Source: an uncultured bacterium
GTDB lineage: Bacteria; Actinomycetota; Coriobacteriia; Coriobacteriales; Coriobacteriaceae
Length of the DNA stretch: 26,248 bases
Direction: 5' to 3'
NCBI GenBank assembly: GCA_905215765.1
Contig: CAJMRP010000011.1
Location: 1 to 26,248, forward strand
Below the pieces are notes generated by a model that was given only the letters and a program-made list of their open reading frames with translations, searched no databases and was not told where the DNA came from. Below are positions 1 to 8,018 of this stretch, one piece after another (position 1 is the first letter of the stretch; every line of letters starts with the position of its first letter). The translations under genes and the position numbers were made by a program.

Positions 1-2
1 CC

Positions 3-119
3 ACGGTGGCCCGAGACGCCAAGCCGGAGGACGGTCTTACCGTTGACGGCGTGATAGTTGCCGCCTACGCCCCCGTCTACGTGAGGGGCCGGGGCGGGGA
101 ACATTGGCTCAGGGCCTAG
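3..119 (+). CDS. 3' end of an unidentified protein (partial, truncated by window start)
   Basis: Frame 3 is open from the first base to a TAG at 117-119 and gives 38 residues. They include the stretch VDGVIVAAYAPVYVRGRGG and end in EHWLRA. The codons are strongly G/C-ending, as expected for a real gene in a GC-rich genome, but 38 codons is too short to prove coding. I do not recognise the family. It is followed by a repeat-dense gene-free segment that runs up to a tRNA 3' end, so it may be the last gene of an integrated element. No start is visible. Confidence 0.35.
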   Translation, partial: TVARDAKPEDGLTVDGVIVAAYAPVYVRGRGGEHWLRA

Positions 120-131
120 CGCCCGAGGTGG

Positions 132-222
132 CGGCCCCGTCGCCGGGGCGGTATCGGGGCGCGGTCTCCGTAGACCAAAACCGCGCTCGTTCCAAGCCGA
201 TACCGCGCCGCGGGCGGGGCCG
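132..222. repeat. Nested inverted repeats (large potential cruciform or stem-loop)
   Basis: Three perfectly matched arm pairs nest around one centre. The outer pair is CGGCCCCG 132-139 with CGGGGCCG 215-222. The middle pair is GCGGTATCGG 148-157 with CCGATACCGC 197-206. The inner pair is GCGCGGT 159-165 with ACCGCGC 180-186, leaving a loop at 166-179. It starts 12 bases after a stop codon but has no T-tract, so it is not a standard terminator. A replication or transfer origin structure, or a structured 3' UTR, are alternatives. Confidence 0.6.
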
Positions 223-240
223 TTCCATCTGAAGTTTCTG

Positions 241-415
241 AAGCCCTAAAAGCCGTTCAATCTTAATAATCGCAAGCCTAAAAAAGGGGCCGTATCCCGG
301 TATCAGGGGTGCGGCCCCGCTGCTTTAACGTCAACTATGTCAACAACTAAAAAAGGGCGGGGAGGGGCACACGGGCCAATCAGCCCAAACTTTCCCAAGC
401 CCTAAAAAGGGGCCG
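241..415. repeat. Three direct AAGCC(C)TAAAA-GGGGCCG repeats with a stem-loop
   Basis: Copies lie at 241-255 (AAGCCCTAAAAGCCG), 274-292 (AAGCCTAAAAAAGGGGCCG) and 397-415. The GGGGCCG of the second copy (286-292) pairs with CGGCCCC at 312-318. TCCC and GGGG pair inside the loop, giving a stem-loop with a 2x2 internal bulge. Function is unknown; these could be protein-binding iterons or remnants of element-end DNA. Confidence 0.5.
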
Positions 416-460
416 GAGGAGACGCGGGCGGCCTCGGGGCGAAAAACGGTTTCACCGGAG

Positions 461-498
461 TTTGGTCTACATTTGGTCTATTTCCGTGGTCTACGGAG
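461..498. repeat. Phased GGTCTAC repeats (possible integrase or excisionase arm sites)
   Basis: TTTGGTCTAC lies at 461-470, TTTGGTCTA at 472-480 and GTGGTCTAC at 486-494. Their cores begin 11 and 13 bp apart, roughly one helical turn. The last copy extends to GGTCTACGGAG (488-498), and its exact reverse complement CTCCGTAGACC lies at 166-176. Short repeats of this kind beside a tRNA 3' end resemble arm-type sites of tyrosine recombinases or excisionase sites. That assignment is an inference. Confidence 0.45.
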
Positions 499-554
499 CC
501 GAAAAAGAGAAACAGGCCAAGCGCTCCAAGCTCTTGACCTGCTGTTTTGCGTGG

Positions 555-626
555 AGCGGGCAACGGGACTCGAACCCGCGAGTGTCAGCTTGGGAAGCTG
601 ATGCCTTACCACTTGGCGATGCCCGC
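555..626 (-). tRNA. tRNA-Gly (anticodon CCC)
   Basis: On the minus strand a full cloverleaf folds. The acceptor is GCGGGCA with TGCCCGC. The anticodon stem is TCAGC/GCTGA around the loop TTCCCAA, giving anticodon CCC. The T-arm is GCGGG-TTCGAGT-CCCGT. The discriminator is U, as is usual for bacterial tRNA-Gly. No CCA is encoded next to the acceptor. Its 3' end faces the repeat-rich segment to the left, consistent with use as an integration site. Confidence 0.95.
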
Positions 627-639
627 TTGTGTGTTGGCT

Positions 640-669
640 AGTATAACGCGGTTGTCTTGTTCGATACAA
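640..669 (-). promoter_or_regulatory. Probable sigma70-type promoter of the tRNA-Gly gene
   Basis: On the minus strand TTGTAT (664-669) and TATACT (640-645) are separated by 18 bp. The -10 element ends 13 bp before the mature tRNA 5' end. Spacing and the near-consensus -10 support this. Confidence 0.55.
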
Positions 670-691
670 GGGTGGCGATGTTTGCTTTAGC

Positions 692-730
692 TGTGGAGAT
701 TCGTTTGAAAATCGCATCAATTGTGGAGAT
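692..730. repeat. Two TGTGGAGAT direct repeats upstream of the adhesin gene
   Basis: TGTGGAGAT occurs at 692-700 and again at 722-730, exactly 30 bp apart, in the 297-bp gap between the tRNA and the adhesin gene. I could not identify a confident promoter for the adhesin in this gap. The repeats may be regulatory but could be chance. Confidence 0.25.
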
Positions 731-923
731 GAGGACCTTTGACCTCCTGTTCTCCCTATCTTCTACCTGCACTTTTGCTTGATTGTTGTATTTGAGCTCA
801 ATTTGTCAGGAATTGGGCAAGCTTTTGGTCAGGTTCCGGTACTTACCCGCATGAACCTCGGGGGTAGCCTCATCCTACGCGTCGCAGCCTCCCCGTGCGG
901 CGCACGAGGGATAAGGAGCAGCC

Positions 924-3900
924 ATGTCCAACGCACCCACGCACTCTGTCCACAGCGCAATCGCAACAGGTCCGCTGCTCCTGCTCCTCTTCCTGCTTTT
1001 CGGCTGCCTGGCACCGGGAACTGCATTTGCCGTTGATGGCTACGATCAGCTCGGCTTCCGCACTATTAGCGATGATTGTGGGCCCTTCCTCATCGGCAAG
1101 TATGAAGCTCAAGACGCCTCGATTGCCTACTGCATGAACCAGGAGCGCCCCGGCCCCACCAAGCCGGGCGGCCCATGGCTCAACTTTGATCAGGGCTGGG
1201 TGTGGCTCGACGACGAGTTCGCGGCAATCGTTTGTCACGGATATCCTACCGCCACGTCGTTTGGCGGTTACCATCTTTCACCCGATCGCGCCCGCGCCGC
1301 CACCCAGCTTGCCGTATGGATGCTCAACGGCACTACCCATGTCGACGGTACCTACTCTTACACGACCGCTCAGGGCAAAACCAAGAGTGGGCACTTTACC
1401 GCTGACAATGAAGTCGTGGCGGCGGCGCGGTGGCTCCACGACAGCGCAAAATCAGGAAGCATCAAAGCCGCTCCGCACCGCGCGCGGCGCTATCTAGGAG
1501 CCGTATCGGGCGGCAGCAAACGTCAGGACATGCTCTATGTACTGCCGGCGGTCTCTGTTTCCTTCCAAAAGCAGTCTGCAAACGCTGCCATTACCAGCGG
1601 AAACAATACTTATCAGTTTGCCGGGGCAACATTCGATGTTTTTGAGAGCACCAGCGACGCACGTATTGGCACCATCCAGATGGACAGCAACGGTCGGGTG
1701 CAAGCAACACTTCTGCCCAACACAGCATACTACCTAGTTGAAACGAAAGCGCCGGCCGGCTATGTCCCCCGTCGTGATCGCATCGCCTTTACCACGGGGA
1801 ATGACGGTGGACAGGTCGCCATTGATGAACAGCCCGGCACCATCAACCTGCGTATCGTAAAACTCGATGCCGCGACGAATGCCAGCCCCCAGGTGGGATC
1901 TTCACTCGCAGGAGCAGAGTTCACGTGTGTGTCGCAATCAACCCCTGGATGGGCGCAAATCCTCACGACCGACGAAAGCGGTCAGGCCACCCTCGCCGAT
2001 GTCCCCTTAGGAACCTTTACCATCTACGAGTCAAAAGCCCCCGAGGGCTACCTGCCATCCAACGACAGCTGGACCTATACCGTTGGAGCCGACCAGCTCG
2101 GCGATTCAGGCGTGGTCGAGATCGAATCTCGCGTTTCCGATATCCCCATTGCGTTTGACCTTGAGATTTCCAAATTCAAGGATTACGGCAATAGCGACCA
2201 ATCCGGCCTGGAGCAGCCGGCGGGTGGTGTTGTCTTTGAGGTTGTCAGCAACAGCTCTCAGCAGGTTGTTGGCACATTGACCACAAACATCTATGGCTTT
2301 GCCTCCACCAAAGATCAGCCCGAAGCATGGTTCGGCACAGGCAAGCGACCCGCCGGTGTCCACGGAGCCATCCCATACGACCGCGCCGGCTACACGGTTC
2401 GCGAGGTTCCGGAAACCGTCCCCGAGGGTTTTAAACGTGCAGGGGAATGGACCGTCGGGGCCAATCAGATTTCCAACGGCGCCGAGCTTCAATATATCGT
2501 GGACAACCACGCTCTGTCGACGCATCTCCAGATTGTAAAACGCGATGCCCAAACAGGCGCTTCTGTTCCACTAGCCGGATTCACCTTCCAACTCCTCGAC
2601 AGCAATCACGAACCTGTCTCACAAACTTGCTGGTATCCAGCACATAACGTAATGGACACCTTTACGACTGACGCGACCGGGACCGTCACACTGCCCGAAT
2701 CGCTCGTGCCGGGCACCTATTATGTACGCGAAACCTCGGCCAAAGAGCCCTATCTTGTCGGCGAAGAAATCGAGGTAAACATACCCGCCGACATGAACCT
2801 AACGCCCGTTGCAATCGCCTCGTATTATGACCACGCCGCGACCGGAAGCATCAGGATCGTTAAAACCGATGCCATAGACGGCAGCAGCCTCGCGGGCGCC
2901 GTCTTTGAGATCCGTGCCTCGGGTGATATCGTGCGCCCCGACGGTAGCATTGCCGCGCTCGACGGTGAGACCGTCGCGACCGTCACGTCGGATGAAACTG
3001 GAGAAGCACGCGCGGACAACCTCCCGCTGGGATCTGGCACCGCACGCTACGAGGTCGTCGAGACTCAAGCGCCGACCGGCTTTTTACTCGACCGGACGCC
3101 CCATATCGTAGACCTCGCTTATGCCGACCAGAAAACACCCGTCGTAGAAGCACGGCTTAACGTATCCGACGATTACACCAAGGTTGATATCTCCAAGGTC
3201 GATGCAAGCGGTGAGCAGGAAGTGGAAGGCGCACAACTCACCTTATATGGTCCCGATAAAACCGAAATAGACTCCTGGACCTCATCCGACAAGCCGCACC
3301 GCGTCGAACATCTTGCACCCGGCACCTACTCGTTGCGCGAAATGATGTCTCCGCGGACCTATGACCTTGCCGAGGAGATAACGTTTGAAATAAAGGATAC
3401 GGGAGAAGTCCAACCCGTCGCGATGAAGGATGCGCCCATCGAGATCAAGGGACAGGTCGACAAGCGTCAGGAACTTGTCCAACCTATCGAAAAGGGCCTG
3501 TTGGCTAACGGCGATGGTAAAAACCGCGCCACGACGCAAACCAATAGTGATGGGCTTTTCTCCTATACCATCGATGCTCGAAACGATTCCGCTACTTGGG
3601 TTGATGAGTTTACGATTACCGATGATCTTGAGTGCGCCAAAGACGGCACGGCGAGATTCATCTCAATCGAAACCCCCGTCGCCATCGGCGACCTCAACGG
3701 TCTGTGCAACGTATGGTATCGCACGACGCCGTTGGACTCGACAGACGTCGATGAGCCGGCAAACGCGACACTTGACGATGGGCACGAAAATCCTTGGCTT
3801 GAGTCCGACGAAGTAAAAGAGAGCCTGGGTGAGGACTGTCGCCTCGTCGATTACGACGGTTGGCACCTCTGGAAGGCGGATATCTCGACCACGGAATCCA

Positions 3901-4355
3901 CCACACTCGAGGCGGAAGAGCTCGACCTTGCATCCAATACCGTCGTAACGGGCATTCGAATTGAATACGGTGCGGTAGCCGCCGACTTTACGACTCGAAG
4001 CGATGCGGATTCTTGGACCCGCGATGATCTCAAAGATGAGCACGACGACCTTGACGATGCCAAAGCAATCCTTGGTGCAGACGCTCGGGGCGCAGTCGTG
4101 CACATGCAGGCAACATCGGCTTATACGCCCCAAACCGCACTCACCAACAGCGCACGCGTCGATCTTTGTCGCAACGGCGGCGGCGATAAACTTGAGTCAC
4201 ATGACGAGGACTGTGTCATTCAACGCTGTACCCTACCGCAGGACCTACCGGCAACAGGACCAGTTCCCATCGCCGCTTGCATCACCGCGCTCCTGACCTC
4301 GGGTGCCGCAGCCCTATGGTTCGCTCGCCTTAGGTCGATCCCAAAGAAGCGCTAG
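924..4355 (+). CDS. LPXTG-anchored surface adhesin with thioester domain and CnaB repeats
   Basis: A 1143-residue cell-wall adhesin or pilus-tip-like protein. A signal peptide occupies about residues 1-36, with cleavage likely after AFA. An N-terminal thioester domain follows: Cys70 in AYCMNQ and Gln128 in the TQLAVW motif are the pair expected to form the internal Cys-Gln thioester that binds host amines covalently. About six CnaB-type beta domains span residues 212-826. Their first strands carry Lys (IVKLDA, IVKRDA, IVKTDA, ISKVDA) and their last strands carry Glu (VETKAPAGY, YESKAPEGY, RETSAK, VETQAPTGF), the residues that form isopeptide bonds. A less clear beta-rich region leads to LPATG (1108-1112), a hydrophobic helix and a basic tail, the sortase signal. 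The ATG at 924 follows AAGGAG. No sortase gene is nearby, so a housekeeping sortase must act. A hairpin terminator follows. Confidence 0.9.
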   Translation: MSNAPTHSVHSAIATGPLLLLLFLLFGCLAPGTAFAVDGYDQLGFRTISDDCGPFLIGKYEAQDASIAYCMNQERPGPTKPGGPWLNFDQGWVWLDDEFAAIVCHGYPTATSFGGYHLSPDRARAATQLAVWMLNGTTHVDGTYSYTTAQGKTKSGHFTADNEVVAAARWLHDSAKSGSIKAAPHRARRYLGAVSGGSKRQDMLYVLPAVSVSFQKQSANAAITSGNNTYQFAGATFDVFESTSDARIGTIQMDSNGRVQATLLPNTAYYLVETKAPAGYVPRRDRIAFTTGNDGGQVAIDEQPGTINLRIVKLDAATNASPQVGSSLAGAEFTCVSQSTPGWAQILTTDESGQATLADVPLGTFTIYESKAPEGYLPSNDSWTYTVGADQLGDSGVVEIESRVSDIPIAFDLEISKFKDYGNSDQSGLEQPAGGVVFEVVSNSSQQVVGTLTTNIYGFASTKDQPEAWFGTGKRPAGVHGAIPYDRAGYTVREVPETVPEGFKRAGEWTVGANQISNGAELQYIVDNHALSTHLQIVKRDAQTGASVPLAGFTFQLLDSNHEPVSQTCWYPAHNVMDTFTTDATGTVTLPESLVPGTYYVRETSAKEPYLVGEEIEVNIPADMNLTPVAIASYYDHAATGSIRIVKTDAIDGSSLAGAVFEIRASGDIVRPDGSIAALDGETVATVTSDETGEARADNLPLGSGTARYEVVETQAPTGFLLDRTPHIVDLAYADQKTPVVEARLNVSDDYTKVDISKVDASGEQEVEGAQLTLYGPDKTEIDSWTSSDKPHRVEHLAPGTYSLREMMSPRTYDLAEEITFEIKDTGEVQPVAMKDAPIEIKGQVDKRQELVQPIEKGLLANGDGKNRATTQTNSDGLFSYTIDARNDSATWVDEFTITDDLECAKDGTARFISIETPVAIGDLNGLCNVWYRTTPLDSTDVDEPANATLDDGHENPWLESDEVKESLGEDCRLVDYDGWHLWKADISTTESTTLEAEELDLASNTVVTGIRIEYGAVAADFTTRSDADSWTRDDLKDEHDDLDDAKAILGADARGAVVHMQATSAYTPQTALTNSARVDLCRNGGGDKLESHDEDCVIQRCTLPQDLPATGPVPIAACITALLTSGAAALWFARLRSIPKKR

Positions 4356-4364
4356 CGCGATGAA

Positions 4365-4400
4365 AAAGCGGGAGAGCCAGTCCCCTGGCTCGCCCGCTTT
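4365..4400. terminator. Rho-independent terminator after the adhesin gene
   Basis: A 16-bp stem with one mismatch (arms 4365-4380 and 4385-4400) closes a TCCC loop and begins 10 bases after the adhesin stop. On the plus strand the stem ends in TTT followed by AT-rich sequence. The AAAAA on its left side gives a T-run on the minus strand, so it could also stop the leftward operon ending at 4422. Confidence 0.8.
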
Positions 4401-4421
4401 CAATCATTTAAATCGCCGTAT

Positions 4422-4640
4422 CTACTCTGCAGACGAAGATCCACCATCAACGATTGCCTGCTCGGACTCAGGAATCCCATCGGCACCCGTGCTCTGTTCT
4501 TGCTCCACCTCTTCGCTGATTGCGGAGGCGGGGGTCGAGCCCTTCGCACCCACGATGTAGGCAGCCCCAAATCCTAACGCAATGGCAATCAAGGTCAAAA
4601 TCACGTAGACAGGCCAATGGCGCTTAATATACGAAAACAC
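4422..4640 (-). CDS. Small single-pass membrane protein of unknown function
   Basis: A 72-residue protein. A short basic N-terminus (MFSYIKRHW) leads to one transmembrane helix (about residues 10-31, YVILTLIAIALGFGAAYIVG). A hydrophilic acidic tail rich in E, S and Q follows. Start is GTG at 4640, supported by TAAGGAG about five bases upstream. It begins 21 bp after the stop of the M28-like gene, so the two are probably co-transcribed. I recognise no family. The acidic tail resembles the acidic low-complexity insertion of its upstream neighbour, which may mean they work at the same membrane site (inference). Confidence 0.6.
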   Translation of the reverse strand: MFSYIKRHWPVYVILTLIAIALGFGAAYIVGAKGSTPASAISEEVEQEQSTGADGIPESEQAIVDGGSSSAE

Positions 4641-4661
4641 GTTGACTCCTTAGAGCTCCGT

Positions 4662-7600
4662 CTACGAACGGCGGATAACCTCGGTCACGACCTCGGATAC
4701 CGTAGCTATGTTCGTCGGGTTGACATTGTGGGGCAGGTCGTCCTCGGTACGAGCGCAAGCCAGACGCGTGCCGTCCACGCCGGCGATGGTGAGGGCTCGG
4801 CGGCTCGCCTCGAGCGCGGCATAGGCATCGGTCTTGGCATAGGGCATCTCGAGCGCGCCACAATCGACATGGAACGACTTGCAGACCTTGCTGACCAGGT
4901 TCATGATGCGGCGATCGCCCTTGAGCAGTTGTTGTTCGCCCTCGACCGTCACAACCGAAAGCCTACCGGCGCCGACGGATTCAAGATTGATGAAAAATAC
5001 GCCGCGGAGCTTATCGCGATGCGAAGCCAAGAAGGCCTTCATGCCGGCGCCATCACAATCCGAGGCGCCCGTTGCCACAAACCAGATATCGTGACCAAGC
5101 AGCTCATCATCGCCCATAGAGGCGACAGCCGAGAGCATATCTTCGGAAGAAGCGCCATCGGAAGACGTAGCGCCACCCTTCCAGCCATCGTTATCGTCCT
5201 CGAAGTTATCCCACGAACCGATACCGCGACCGGACTTCTTGGCATCGTAATCGTCTTCGACGCCCAGCCAGTCACTCATGCTGTCCTGCTCGTTTTTCTT
5301 TTTACGACCGAACAGGCCACCCAGGCCGCGCTTACGAGACTTGGGTGCCGCCGGGGCGGGAGCCGAAATGGTCTCGATCGGCTGCGCACCCGACGCAACG
5401 GGCACAGGAGGCGCAACGGGTGCCGATGTGGGTTCGGGACCTTGGGCGGTAGCAAAGGGGTCGTTGACCTGGGCAGAGGGATCGGGAAGGTCGAACAGCG
5501 ACGTGCGAGACGCAACGTTTGCCTGCTTCATAGACGGCAGCGACGGATCGGGGACCGAAGCCAGCGGAGACGAGGAAGGTGCAGGCGACGGTGCCGACGA
5601 CGGATCGGGAACATTCATCTGCGGACGCGGCGATGCTTGGGAGGAAATCTGGGCCATAAGGGAATCGACCGTTTCGTCCTGGGTGGGAGCGACATTGGCA
5701 ACCGTGGCACCGGAACCACTCGGGGTCGGCATGGTGAAAATCTGCGTGGAGTAAGGCCTCGACTCATCCGTTTCGAGAGTCTCGGAAACCGCAGGCACTT
5801 CCTCCTGCTCGGCCTCGGTCGAATCAGCTTGCTCGGCTGCCGCGTATTGCTCTTCGCCAGAGTTGGCCTCGACGGGCTCGTCCTCGGCAGCATCAATGGG
5901 CTCGTCATCGTCCACCGCGTCGCCCTGTTCATCGGAAACAGGAAGGGACTCGGCAATCGCGGTGCCCTGCTTTTCAAACGTTATCGTGGAATCGAACTTC
6001 GCGGCATCAAACGACATGGTGCTATCGACGTGCTGCTGAGCCTCGAAAGACGTTGTTTCCTCAACAACATCCGCGGACGTCGGTTGCTGGGACTCAAAGG
6101 ACGTTGTAGCTTCGGCGGCGTCGACGGGCACGGACTGCACAGCCTCGTTCTGCTCGAACTCTTGCGCCGCGAGCTCACGTGCCGCCTCGGCTGCCTGCTG
6201 CTGAGCGATAGCCTCCTGCTCGGCAGCCTCGCGTGCGGCAGCGCGCTTCTCCTCGAAATCGTCGACAAATTTCTTGCCCTTTGCAAGCGCACCCTTAAAG
6301 AAGTTGGAAGCGCTGGCGCCAATCGAAGAGAACGCGGATGCAATATCGGCATGGGGCGTTGCCGCGGGAATCTCGGCCGAGAAATCAGTATCGCTCTCGT
6401 AAGACACGCGCCTCGGCTGTTCAACGTAATCGTCGTCAGACTCGTCCGCAACGTCTTGCGCCGGCGCGGCGGGAGCCAAAATGTCCAGTCCTGCCGCGGG
6501 ATCGATCGCGGACACCGCCTCGGGCTCGGCAACGGCAGCGATAACCGCGGCAGACTCATCATCCACAGTGACAACGGGCGCAGGCTCGGGCTCAAACGTC
6601 GGCTCCTCGCCCTCCTCGTAATCGAGCGTGCAGGACTCGGGAAGCATTCCGAGCGCACGGATGGCATCCGAACCAAAGCGGATGTTGCCGGCGGCGTTGC
6701 GATAGAGCTTGGGCTCGGGCTCGACCGCGGCAGGTTCCTCCGCCGACTCGGCAGCGGGAACCTCGTCATTGAACTCTTCGGCCTGGACAGCCTGATTCTG
6801 ATCCTCGGGCACGATAGCGCCGATCAGCGTCTCGTCGGCAGATGCACCCTCAAAGCCCTCGATCTGCTCGTCGAAAGCCTCACCCTGTTCGGGCTCGGTC
6901 TGAGCGTCGGGAGCAATCGGCTGACCGAATTCGTCCTCGGCGTAGGTAGGCTCTTCATACTCGATGGTGTTGCCGTAGTCGTTTTGCTGCTGGGCCGCGG
7001 CATATTCCGCCGCTGCGCGCGCCATTTCCTCGGCACGACGCTTCTGCTCCCCAAAATAGGTATCGAACGGAACATCGTCGGGAAACTCGTTTTCGCCCTG
7101 GAAGGGAGCAACGTTGTCCATAACGCCGAGCATAGCGGCGACAGAGGACTTGTTGCACACCGCGCCGGACGTATAGGGAAGAATGTGGCGGTTAGAGATG
7201 ATGTTTGCCGCGTTGGCAAGCGCAACGAGGGAAGCGAGGATCGCGACAATCCACAGCAGAACCTTGAGCGCGCCGGGGAGCGGCAGGATGCGCAGGATGG
7301 CAACGGCAGCGGGGGCAACCGTGGCAACGGGCAACAGCTTGGCGATGAGCGCACGATACGAAGCATAGGGCTCGCGGGCGAGCAGCTCAGCACGGGGAGA
7401 GTCGTAGTGTGCGACAACGACCACCGGGCGGTTGCGCGGAGACGCGAGCGGGCCCGAGGCCTTGTGGTAGGCGATGACATTTTGGCTCACGCCCGTCTTG
7501 CCCAGGCGCGAAACCACGGGATGCCCTGTGCGCTCGAGCACGTAGAGCACGGCACCGACAATAGCCAGCAAGGTGCCGACCAAGCCGATATCGCCGCCGA

Positions 7601-7820
7601 TGCCCATCAGCAGGGCGCCGGCAAACGCGAGAATACCGGTAACGGCAAATGCCAACCTACTGGGCGCCGGGGCATTGAACTCCTGAACCTCGGGGTCAAA
7701 GCCGTGGTTGCGGAAGATCTGAGCGATATCTTCGGCAGCCAAGCGCTCTTCTTCGCTGCATGCCGGCGTAATGCCGGTGTTCTGCAGCAGGTGGTTAATA
7801 TAGTTCTGGGTGTTCGCCAT
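4662..7820 (-). CDS. M28-peptidase-like membrane protein with a long acidic insertion; active site degenerate
   Basis: 1052 residues from an ATG at 7820 with GGAG upstream. An in-frame extension to 7970 lacks a ribosome site and looks like spurious N-terminal sequence. Two transmembrane pairs lie at about 55-96 and 160-205, with the M28 HxD motif (His138, Asp140 in VVAHYDSP) between them. The fold resumes at 219-228 (GAVCNKSSVA). It is then interrupted by some 600 residues of acidic, Ala/Glu/Pro/Gln-rich, probably disordered sequence with TTSFE.QQ-like repeats. It returns near residue 910 (WFVATGASD, FFINLESVG, LPHNVNPT). Family members normally have Asp where CNK stands, a Glu-Glu pair where SD stands, and Asp where this has Glu947. 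Most metal ligands therefore appear lost. It may be a pseudo-peptidase or scaffold. Transcription is leftward, with the small membrane protein downstream. Confidence 0.7.
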   Translation of the reverse strand: MANTQNYINHLLQNTGITPACSEEERLAAEDIAQIFRNHGFDPEVQEFNAPAPSRLAFAVTGILAFAGALLMGIGGDIGLVGTLLAIVGAVLYVLERTGHPVVSRLGKTGVSQNVIAYHKASGPLASPRNRPVVVVAHYDSPRAELLAREPYASYRALIAKLLPVATVAPAAVAILRILPLPGALKVLLWIVAILASLVALANAANIISNRHILPYTSGAVCNKSSVAAMLGVMDNVAPFQGENEFPDDVPFDTYFGEQKRRAEEMARAAAEYAAAQQQNDYGNTIEYEEPTYAEDEFGQPIAPDAQTEPEQGEAFDEQIEGFEGASADETLIGAIVPEDQNQAVQAEEFNDEVPAAESAEEPAAVEPEPKLYRNAAGNIRFGSDAIRALGMLPESCTLDYEEGEEPTFEPEPAPVVTVDDESAAVIAAVAEPEAVSAIDPAAGLDILAPAAPAQDVADESDDDYVEQPRRVSYESDTDFSAEIPAATPHADIASAFSSIGASASNFFKGALAKGKKFVDDFEEKRAAAREAAEQEAIAQQQAAEAARELAAQEFEQNEAVQSVPVDAAEATTSFESQQPTSADVVEETTSFEAQQHVDSTMSFDAAKFDSTITFEKQGTAIAESLPVSDEQGDAVDDDEPIDAAEDEPVEANSGEEQYAAAEQADSTEAEQEEVPAVSETLETDESRPYSTQIFTMPTPSGSGATVANVAPTQDETVDSLMAQISSQASPRPQMNVPDPSSAPSPAPSSSPLASVPDPSLPSMKQANVASRTSLFDLPDPSAQVNDPFATAQGPEPTSAPVAPPVPVASGAQPIETISAPAPAAPKSRKRGLGGLFGRKKKNEQDSMSDWLGVEDDYDAKKSGRGIGSWDNFEDDNDGWKGGATSSDGASSEDMLSAVASMGDDELLGHDIWFVATGASDCDGAGMKAFLASHRDKLRGVFFINLESVGAGRLSVVTVEGEQQLLKGDRRIMNLVSKVCKSFHVDCGALEMPYAKTDAYAALEASRRALTIAGVDGTRLACARTEDDLPHNVNPTNIATVSEVVTEVIRRS

Positions 7821-8018
7821 GTGCGCTCCACATCCATAATCCGACAAATAGGCCCAATGCATGCACATTAGAACCGTATATAGTCGAAAGTATACCCCGA
7901 GCGAGCGCAAACGACCGAATTCGGGCCATCTTAACGCCCCGAGCGGACAAGGATATAGCCTAATCTCCATATCGGACTAAAATCATGGCAGCAAACCACC
8001 TTCTCATGCGAGGACTCT

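Larger units (their letters stand above)
120..554. other. Gene-free, repeat-rich segment adjoining the tRNA-Gly 3' end
   Basis: No convincing reading frame is visible on either strand. The segment is GC-rich and holds nested inverted repeats (132-222), three copies of an AAGCC(C)TAAAA motif, a stem-loop (286-318) and clustered GGTCTA(C) repeats (461-494). It ends at the 3' end of a tRNA gene, the usual target of tyrosine-recombinase elements. This makes an att-side end of an integrated element plausible. No integrase gene is in the window. Confidence 0.4.

Noticed and set aside
241..415. CRISPR-like interpretation of the AAGCC(C)TAAAA repeats
   Set aside because: The three copies are imperfect, unevenly spaced (33 and 123 bp) and have no cas genes or uniform spacers.
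990..1010. Lipobox-like LFGC in the adhesin signal peptide
   Set aside because: Phe before Gly-Cys is atypical for a lipobox, and the protein has an LPATG cell-wall anchor. Cleavage at AFA is more likely.
4617..7871. Very long plus-strand open frame (about 1084 codons) opposite the M28-like gene
   Set aside because: Its product is Arg/Gly/Leu-rich with no domain and mirrors the codon bias of the opposite strand. The minus-strand gene has a ribosome site, membrane helices and family motifs.
7821..7970. N-terminal extension of the M28-like protein by 50 residues
   Set aside because: There is no ribosome site at 7970, and the extension covers what looks like promoter DNA (TATACT on the minus strand at 7889-7894). 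The ATG at 7820 has GGAG at the right distance.
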